Of a DNA stretch of 5,490 nucleotides, positions 1 through 4,329 are shown one piece after another. The translations under genes and the position numbers were made by a program. The number at the start of each line of letters is the position of its first letter. Position 1 is the first letter of the stretch. Under the pieces are notes generated by a model. That model was given only the letters and a program-made list of their open reading frames with translations, ran no database searches and was not told the DNA's origin. This stretch comes from Actinomycetota bacterium (GTDB lineage Bacteria > Actinomycetota > Actinomycetes > S36-B12), in NCBI GenBank assembly GCA_003456155.1, contig DMPC01000158.1, positions 1-5,490 on the forward strand, in the 5' to 3' direction.

Positions 1-328
1 CGCCCGTCGCCTGCGCGGTGTAGCCCGGCTCGTCAAACGAGACCCGAACATGCGACTGGGCCGCGAGGTTGTAGACCTCGTGGGGATGGATCTCCCGCAC
101 CAGCTGCTGCATCCGAGCGGCATCCGTGACGTCGCCGTAGTGCAGGTGCAGGTTGCGGCCGGGGATGTGCTCGTCATGGTGCAGGTGGTCGATCCGGGAG
201 CGGTTGAACGTGCTCGACCGACGCACGACACCGTGAACCTCGTAGCCCTTGTCCAGCAGCTGCTGGGCCATGTACGAGCCGTCCTGCCCGGTCACGCCCG
301 TGATGAGCGCACGCTTCGCCTCTGACAA
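1..328 (-). CDS. gmd: GDP-mannose 4,6-dehydratase, N-terminal part (3' end outside window)
   Basis: Short-chain dehydrogenase/reductase that converts GDP-D-mannose to GDP-4-keto-6-deoxy-D-mannose in the cytoplasm, using bound NADP(H). The visible 109 residues show the family pattern: the Rossmann nucleotide loop ALITGVTGQDGS (residues 7-18), the cofactor-binding RRSS (36-39) followed by FNRSRIDHL, YGDVTD (64-69), and YNLAAQSHVRVSF (86-98), where most family members have SHV.VSF. No ATG is available. The TTG at 328-326 was chosen because AGGAGG lies 5 nt upstream and the protein then starts a few residues before the first beta strand, as usual. The active-site Tyr-x-x-x-Lys and the sugar-binding region lie beyond the left edge. 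The product could feed GDP-L-fucose or GDP-D-rhamnose synthesis; the next enzyme would decide. Third codon positions are about 92% G/C in a 60-codon hand count, higher than in the neighbouring genes. Confidence 0.95.
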   Translation of the reverse strand, partial: MSEAKRALITGVTGQDGSYMAQQLLDKGYEVHGVVRRSSTFNRSRIDHLHHDEHIPGRNLHLHYGDVTDAARMQQLVREIHPHEVYNLAAQSHVRVSFDEPGYTAQATG

Positions 329-333
329 AGGTT

Positions 334-339
334 CCTCCT
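334..339 (-). promoter_or_regulatory. Ribosome binding site of gmd (decides the TTG start)
   Basis: Read on the minus strand this is a perfect AGGAGG, five bases before the TTG at 328-326. Together with the N-terminal homology it supports TTG initiation, since there is no nearby ATG or GTG in that frame. Confidence 0.8.
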
Positions 340-353
340 GTGGAAAGACTGGT

Positions 354-366
354 CGATAGCCTATCG
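354..366. promoter_or_regulatory. Inverted repeat with overlapping divergent -10-like elements
   Basis: The 82-bp spacer between the divergent gmd and GT61 genes holds a perfect 6-1-6 inverted repeat, CGATAG-C-CTATCG. Each strand carries a TANNNT hexamer inside it: TAGCCT on plus (357-362) and TAGGCT on minus (358-363). Used as -10 elements, they would start transcripts roughly 40 bases before the GT61 ATG and roughly 20 bases before the gmd TTG. No convincing -35 is visible on either side. The symmetry could instead be an operator. Promoter or operator function is inferred from position and symmetry only. Confidence 0.35.
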
Positions 367-400
367 GCGCAACCACCACCCAACGGCAGCCCGACCCGCA

Positions 401-406
401 GAGGAG
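401..406 (+). promoter_or_regulatory. Ribosome binding site of the GT61 gene
   Basis: GAGGAG lies four bases before the ATG at 411. The spacing is slightly short, but it is the only purine-rich site here and no other in-frame start nearby is better placed. Confidence 0.65.
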
Positions 407-410
407 CCAG

Positions 411-1262
411 ATGAGCCTTCGTCACCGGCTCAACGACGCTGCAGGCCGCTGGGCCACCCACCGGACCAACCGGAAGGTCTACAACAGCCGCGTCCTCCTC
501 GTCGCTGACCACTGGGACGGCAGCGTCCAGCAGTTCTACCACTTCTTGCTCGGCTACCTGGCGCCCGTCGCTCTGTGGGTGCGTGAACACCCTGATGTAG
601 CAATCTCCATGCGGGGCTGCGGACCGATGGACCCGTGGTTAGCTCTCGTGGGGGAGCGCGTCGATCTCGAGGTCATCCCTCCCGGCACCGCTCTGCACAT
701 GGTCGTGGGGGATCGCATGGCCCACAAGGTGCTGCCGGGTCTGGACGACCCGTCTGCATTCGACCGAGACTCCCTGCTGAGGGGCGCCGATGCCATCAGA
801 GAACTCATGGATCTCCCACCTGGTGGCAGCGGCGGGCCCCACACCATCGTCATCGATCGGGCAACCAGCGAGGACTTCTACCACGGGCCCGCGTCGGAGA
901 CCCACATGTCTGGAGGTGAACGAAGGTCTACCCCGAACCTGAGGGACGTGGTCGATCTGGTTCATGGTGCAGAGGTTGTCGATCTCGCGCGGATCGAGCC
1001 GAAGGATCAGATTCGCCTCATGGGATCGACGACGGTTCTTGTTGGTCAGCACGGGGCCGGTCTGGTTCACATGCTCTGGATGACCCCTGGTTCTCTCATC
1101 GTCGAGATCGCACCTCCGCTTCCCCCTGAGGTCGTCCACCTCTTTGAGCAGCTGGCGAGATGCCTTGGTCATCGCTACGTCCGTGTCCCCCAAGAGACCG
1201 TGCATGCCCCGGTCGACCTTGAAGCCATCGCACGTGCCATCCGATCAAATGCTCAGTCCTGA
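411..1262 (+). CDS. GT61 (DUF563)-type glycosyltransferase
   Basis: Predicted soluble glycosyltransferase of 283 residues with no signal peptide or membrane segment, so it probably acts at the inner face of the membrane. The clearest signature is the C-terminal block LMGSTTVLVGQHGAGLVHML (203-222), continuing into TPGSLIVEI (225-233). This matches the GT61/DUF563 hallmark HGAG-[LN]-x-[HN]-[MLI]-x-[FWM] followed by PGS-x-[VI]-[VI]-E. Upstream, QQFYHFLLGYLAPV (40-53) corresponds to the family's [NY]-[FY]-[YFW]-H-[FW]-[LM]-x-[DE] element, with G where an acidic residue is common. TIVIDR (145-150) and RRSTPNLRDV (171-180) fit the mid-domain 'I-x-R' and 'R-x-[IL]-N' elements. The sequence does not show donor or acceptor. 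The ATG is preceded by GAGGAG at 401-406. The gene stands alone: divergent from gmd and convergent with the acyltransferase gene, overlapping its 3' end by 10 bp. Its codon third positions are less GC-rich than those of gmd. Confidence 0.8.
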   Translation: MSLRHRLNDAAGRWATHRTNRKVYNSRVLLVADHWDGSVQQFYHFLLGYLAPVALWVREHPDVAISMRGCGPMDPWLALVGERVDLEVIPPGTALHMVVGDRMAHKVLPGLDDPSAFDRDSLLRGADAIRELMDLPPGGSGGPHTIVIDRATSEDFYHGPASETHMSGGERRSTPNLRDVVDLVHGAEVVDLARIEPKDQIRLMGSTTVLVGQHGAGLVHMLWMTPGSLIVEIAPPLPPEVVHLFEQLARCLGHRYVRVPQETVHAPVDLEAIARAIRSNAQS

Positions 1263-3313
1263 CGATTAACGAGCGCCGTCAGGGCAGGTGCTAGGGCTTT
1301 GCTCATCGGCACACTCAGATGGGATCCATCGAGATAGCGCCACTCATCACCCATGTTGGTGGAGCACAAGCCCGACTGGCACACCTCAGCTCGTGGGTCC
1401 CATACCAATCCACCTGCATCCATCACGGCCTGTTCGACCCTTGAAAACAATGACGATGTCTCATCGATGACCTCCGACTCGGAGCGCTGCGCACCACACG
1501 AGGCGATGTCCACAAGAGCCTCAACCGTCGTGCATTGCGATGGCCTCCACGCCTCGTATGCCATAACTGTCTTGGGGAATCCCGGGGGTGGGAGGATGAC
1601 CATGACGCGGTGACCTGCAGTCGTGAGTCGTTGGACCGCCCTCGAGAGGCCATCGATGTAGACGGATTCCTTCGAGGCAGTGTCGAAAACGGGAAGTGTC
1701 GCTCCGGGTGACACAAGGCCGACACCATCGATCACGAGGTAGCCCAGCGTGGAACTGATGACGACATCGCTCGGCTCCTGTTCAGCGAGCCATGACAATG
1801 ACCCCTCAATGTTCTCGGCGCAGCCATCATCAAGGCGTCCATCTACGTAGATACGCGCGTCGATGAAGGGGCAAGCGCCCTTGGTACCAACAACCACAGG
1901 ACGCCCAGTCTGCTCACCTGCAAGCGTGAGGCCCTCCCCCAGGGCACCCGCCATGGAATCGCCGACGAGATAGATCGGCTGCCCCGACGCTTCACCGTTC
2001 CATCGGCATTCCGGTCCACGCTCACCTATCGGCGTGGACGAGTTGCATTGCTCGAGCCACCTATGCTGCTCAGACACCTGCGTCGTCATTTTGCGAATAC
2101 CCGCATTGAGCCAGCCCTCACGTGCGCCAACCATGAGACCAACGGCCAAGATGACCACGAGAACCACGCAGGCGGTGCCCAGCGCAATGATCGATCGGCC
2201 GCTGAGTGTCGAGAAGCGAACGGGGTTCTCAACAAACCTGAGAGTGAGCGCGGCGAGCACCAAGGACAAGAGCGCCGCGACCAGCGGCGCTGCGGTCACG
2301 GAGGGGAGCAGCATCACGCTGAACGCGATTAGGGGCCAATGCCACAGGTACCACGAGTAGGACGCATCGCCCATGGCCACCATTGGCCGGTTGGTGAGGG
2401 CCTGGATTCCCCACGGTTCCGCGTTGCCTGCCGCGAGGACCAGCGCAGTGCTCACTACGGGAAGCAGCACGATCCAGCCGGGAAAGAGTGACGCCTCAGT
2501 GATCACAAGAACACTCGCGACGATACCCACCAACCCCAACCACCACGTTCCCGTAATGATGGGACGAGGCCATGGCAGGCTTCTGTGACGGACGGCAAAC
2601 CAGACAAGAGCCCCAACACCGAACTCCCACGCTCGGGTGGGGGATGAGTAGAAGGCGAACCACTCCGGATCGGTCAGAGGGCCGCTCACCACACCGAAGG
2701 TCATGGTGACGGAGAGCGCGAAGGACAGGGCAACACCGATAACGAGGCCCGCCACCATCAGCGCCTGGCCGGACGCGCGACGACGCGACCACCACCACAG
2801 CAGCAGGAGAAGGGCCGGGAACACGAGGTAAAACTGCTCCTCGACCGAGAGCGACCATGTGTTGAGCAGTGGATTGTTCGTCGGTGGGGTGGCGAAGTAG
2901 TCGCCCGATCGAAGGAAGATCACCCCGTTGGCGAACATCAGGATCGCCCCGATGGCCGTCGCTGCGGTGGTCGTCTGCTGACCATCGAACGGGGATCCCA
3001 GCAGGAAGGTCAGTAGAAGGGTCACTACCAGTACCAGCGTCAGCGCGGGGATGAGCCTCTTGACCCTGCGCCCGTAGAACCGGCGCATCCGAATGGTTCC
3101 GGCGGTCGCGAGTTCCCGCATCAGCATGCCCGTGATGACGAAACCGGAGATCACAAAGAAGATGTCCACGCCCACGAAGCCGCCTGGCAGAGGCAGGCCC
3201 GCGTGAAATGCGACCACCACGATCACAGCGAGAGCGCGCAGGCCCTGGATATCGCGCCTCGGAGTGTGCACGCGCAGTTCCTCAGACGCGGATGCATGGC
3301 CGACTGCAGACAC
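1253..3313 (-). CDS. OafA-like acyltransferase 3 with C-terminal SGNH domain
   Basis: Membrane O-acyltransferase, 686 residues, expected to move an acyl group (often acetyl) from a cytoplasmic donor to surface glycan. The acyltransferase-3 domain (about 18-395) shows RRDIQGLRALAV (19-30), the conserved His of FHAG (H37), GGFVGVDIFFVISGF (44-58), RRFYGRRVKRLIPA (77-90), NTWSLSVEEQFYLVFP (151-166) and YLWHWPL (322-328), with about ten or eleven hydrophobic segments. The C-terminal domain has GDS (451-453, nucleophile S453) and DGSHLS (662-667, catalytic D662 and H665), the SGNH pattern. It holds eight cysteines (423, 436, 481, 498, 594, 606, 645, 650), consistent with an extracytoplasmic disulfide-bonded domain. 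GDS is followed by MA rather than the frequent HA/HS. The longest start, GTG at 3313, has a leaderless-type -10. GTG at 3271 (672 residues) has a good ribosome binding site and equally fits the family N-terminus. The acyl group and acceptor cannot be read from the sequence. Confidence 0.93.
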   Translation of the reverse strand: MSAVGHASASEELRVHTPRRDIQGLRALAVIVVVAFHAGLPLPGGFVGVDIFFVISGFVITGMLMRELATAGTIRMRRFYGRRVKRLIPALTLVLVVTLLLTFLLGSPFDGQQTTTAATAIGAILMFANGVIFLRSGDYFATPPTNNPLLNTWSLSVEEQFYLVFPALLLLLWWWSRRRASGQALMVAGLVIGVALSFALSVTMTFGVVSGPLTDPEWFAFYSSPTRAWEFGVGALVWFAVRHRSLPWPRPIITGTWWLGLVGIVASVLVITEASLFPGWIVLLPVVSTALVLAAGNAEPWGIQALTNRPMVAMGDASYSWYLWHWPLIAFSVMLLPSVTAAPLVAALLSLVLAALTLRFVENPVRFSTLSGRSIIALGTACVVLVVILAVGLMVGAREGWLNAGIRKMTTQVSEQHRWLEQCNSSTPIGERGPECRWNGEASGQPIYLVGDSMAGALGEGLTLAGEQTGRPVVVGTKGACPFIDARIYVDGRLDDGCAENIEGSLSWLAEQEPSDVVISSTLGYLVIDGVGLVSPGATLPVFDTASKESVYIDGLSRAVQRLTTAGHRVMVILPPPGFPKTVMAYEAWRPSQCTTVEALVDIASCGAQRSESEVIDETSSLFSRVEQAVMDAGGLVWDPRAEVCQSGLCSTNMGDEWRYLDGSHLSVPMSKALAPALTALVNRQD
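1258..1283. terminator. Candidate bidirectional hairpin at the convergent 3' ends
   Basis: CCTGACG (1258-1264) and CGTCAGG (1277-1283) are perfect 7-bp inverted arms around a 12-base loop, extendable by one U-G wobble in the plus-strand transcript. The hairpin begins at the last codon of the GT61 gene and lies inside the last codons of the acyltransferase gene, where a shared terminator would be expected. Neither strand has a proper U-tract after it. That is common in high-GC actinobacteria but leaves the call unproven. Confidence 0.4.
3278..3283 (-). promoter_or_regulatory. Internal ribosome binding site for an alternative acyltransferase start
   Basis: On the minus strand GAGGAA is followed six bases later by an in-frame GTG (3271-3269). 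Initiation there gives MHTPRRDIQGLRALAV, with the usual short lead before the first conserved motif. This competes with the GTG at 3313, which has no Shine-Dalgarno sequence in front of it. The promoter proposed at 3320-3325 would serve either start. Confidence 0.5.
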
Positions 3314-3319
3314 GGGAGG

Positions 3320-3325
3320 ATGCTA
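3320..3325 (-). promoter_or_regulatory. -10 element of the acyltransferase gene (leaderless-type spacing)
   Basis: Minus-strand TAGCAT (TANNNT) is followed by exactly six bases and then the GTG at 3313. In mapped actinobacterial leaderless transcripts the TANNNT hexamer ends about six bases before the transcription start, which is the first base of the start codon. No good -35 is seen. If translation instead starts at 3271, the same promoter would give a leader of about 42 bases. Confidence 0.5.
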
Positions 3326-3353
3326 ACGGTCATTCCACAACGGACCTCCCCTC

Positions 3354-3359
3354 TAGAGT
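3354..3359 (+). promoter_or_regulatory. -10 element of the GT2 gene (leaderless-type spacing)
   Basis: TAGAGT (TANNNT) ends six bases before the ATG at 3366, which puts the expected transcription start on the A of the ATG. There is no Shine-Dalgarno sequence between this hexamer and the ATG, so leaderless translation is the simplest reading. The hexamer overlaps the palindrome CTCTAGAG (3351-3358). The -35 region is not convincing. Confidence 0.55.
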
Positions 3360-3365
3360 GCAGCT

Positions 3366-4190
3366 ATGGGTGAGGTGGCTGCGGTCATTCCCGGCTTCGA
3401 GCCTGATGCTGCGGAGATCCTGACCCTGGCCACCAGCCTGATGGCCTCGGGAATCCCCGTCCTCGTTGTGGATGACGGATCCGCTGACGCAAACTACCTA
3501 GACGCATGCAAGGACCGGGGTGCGTCCGTGATCGTCCACGAGTCGAACGAGGGCATTGCTCGCAGCCTGAACGACGGACTCGCATTCGCTCGATCCCTGG
3601 ACGCCACATGGCTGCTCACCGTTGATCAGGACACTGTGCTGCCTTCCGGCTACGTCAACTCCCTCCTCGCCTACGCCGACCCTCGAGTCGGCGTGATCGG
3701 CGCGGAGATCATCGGTGACGCCTCCGGGGACCTCCGCTATCCCGTCCGTGAAGTCAGCGGACGCCTCGTGACGGATGAGGTCTTCCAGACAGGCTCCCTC
3801 TGGTCGGTACCAACCCTGACAAGGCTTGGGGGATTCGACTCATCTCTGGGGATAGACGCGGTGGATGCTGAAGCCTGCCTCAAGGTGCGGGAGGCCGGTA
3901 TGTCTGTGGCACTGGCTCGCGGCGTGCGGCTGGAGCACCGGTACGGATCAGGGGCCATGCTGAAACTCCTGGGACGTTCCATCGTGGCGACTCACCACTC
4001 CCCGGCTCGAAGGGAGTCGATGGTGCGCAACCGTCTGCGTCTGTTCCCCCGCGAGTTCCGCCAGTCACCCGTGCATGCCCTGCGCACCCTCCGTCGAGTG
4101 GGTGTCAATGTCCTGCTCGGCGTGACAGTCGAGGATGACCGCTGGGCCAAGGCCCTCGGCAGTGCTCGAGGACTCATGCCTCGGCGCTGA
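3366..4190 (+). CDS. GT2 family glycosyltransferase, rhamnosyltransferase-like
   Basis: GT-A fold glycosyltransferase of 274 residues with no membrane segment, likely adding one sugar to a lipid-linked repeat unit at the cytoplasmic face. It shows the nucleotide-binding VLVVDDGS (32-39), NEGIARSLNDGL (61-72), the metal-binding DxD as LTVDQDT (84-90), and GSLWSVPTLTRLGGFD (143-158). DAVDAEACLKVREAG (164-178) follows, with D167/E169 in the position of the catalytic acidic motif, then LEHRYG (189-194). HHSPARRESMVRN (210-222) resembles the HS-P-x-R-x-[YF]-x-x-x-RN motif of dTDP-rhamnosyltransferases (RfbF/WbbL type), as does the DQD motif. Rhamnosyl specificity is an inference from these motifs and is not shown. 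The ATG lacks a Shine-Dalgarno sequence but has a leaderless-type promoter. It is divergent from the acyltransferase gene and lies 120 bp before the membrane-protein gene on the same strand. Confidence 0.87.
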   Translation: MGEVAAVIPGFEPDAAEILTLATSLMASGIPVLVVDDGSADANYLDACKDRGASVIVHESNEGIARSLNDGLAFARSLDATWLLTVDQDTVLPSGYVNSLLAYADPRVGVIGAEIIGDASGDLRYPVREVSGRLVTDEVFQTGSLWSVPTLTRLGGFDSSLGIDAVDAEACLKVREAGMSVALARGVRLEHRYGSGAMLKLLGRSIVATHHSPARRESMVRNRLRLFPREFRQSPVHALRTLRRVGVNVLLGVTVEDDRWAKALGSARGLMPRR

Positions 4191-4201
4191 GTTGCTTGGG
4201 C

Positions 4202-4224
4202 CAGGAGACTCACCGTCCATGGCA
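4202..4224 (+). repeat. Direct repeat, copy 1 (initiation-like sequence)
   Basis: This stretch contains CAGGAGA (4202-4208) and ACCGTCCATGGCA (4212-4224). The same two words recur in the same order at 4301-4307 and 4317-4329. Here they are separated by 3 bases and there by 9. Copy 1 lies just after the GT2 stop and in front of a 32-codon ORF starting with the ATG at 4219. See the matching copy 2. Confidence 0.75.
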
Positions 4225-4247
4225 GAGGGCTCAACGCCCACGAATGT

Positions 4248-4256
4248 TGCTAGATT
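4248..4256 (+). promoter_or_regulatory. Extended -10 promoter of the membrane-protein gene
   Basis: TGCTAGATT is an extended -10 (TGnTANNNT, hexamer TAGATT at 4251-4256). Transcription would start near 4263 and give a leader of about 48 bases with a ribosome binding site at 4302-4306. A -35 at the proper distance is weak, as is often true of extended -10 promoters. It suggests the membrane-protein gene is not dependent on readthrough from the GT2 gene. Confidence 0.5.
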
Positions 4257-4300
4257 CTGCGCGAATGTGGCACCGCATCCTGCTTCTTCGGGCCTGACTT

Positions 4301-4329
4301 CAGGAGAGTCGTGTTGACCGTCCATGGCA
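4301..4329 (+). repeat. Direct repeat, copy 2 (over the start of the membrane-protein gene)
   Basis: CAGGAGA (4301-4307) carries the ribosome binding site, and ACCGTCCATGGCA (4317-4329) covers codons 3 to 7 of the membrane-protein gene. It is an exact match to copy 1 in both words. The extra GTCGTGTTG here, against CTC in copy 1, supplies the GTG/TTG start codons. Confidence 0.75.
4302..4306 (+). promoter_or_regulatory. Ribosome binding site of the membrane-protein gene
   Basis: AGGAG lies four bases before GTG (4311) and seven before TTG (4314), two adjacent in-frame start codons. Spacing favours TTG and codon preference favours GTG. No in-frame ATG occurs until the second membrane segment. 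A short hairpin, CCTG-ACTT-CAGG (4293-4304), would cover the first bases of this site. Confidence 0.7.

Noticed and set aside
50..325. Plus-strand frame of 91 codons opposite gmd
   Set aside because: It is antisense to the conserved Rossmann domain of gmd, and its composition reflects the shadow of GC-rich codons.
174..590. 138-codon minus-strand frame spanning the gmd start and the GT61 start
   Set aside because: It is out of frame with gmd, whose true frame starts at TTG 328 with AGGAGG and carries the GMD motifs, and it crosses the divergent promoter spacer.
639..1205. 188-codon open frame on the minus strand opposite the GT61 gene
   Set aside because: It lies wholly inside a gene with clear family motifs, has no recognisable domain or ribosome binding site, and long antisense frames are expected in GC-rich coding DNA.
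4227..4239. GGGC-TCAAC-GCCC hairpin after the GT2 gene as a terminator
   Set aside because: The stem is only four base pairs with no U-tract, and it lies immediately upstream of a promoter-like element.
4219..4317. 32-codon ORF (MAEGSTPTNVARF...) as a confident gene
   Set aside because: It has a possible distant ribosome binding site and an overlapping stop/start, but no recognisable homology, and the better promoter (4248-4256) starts inside it. It is kept only as part of the repeat finding.
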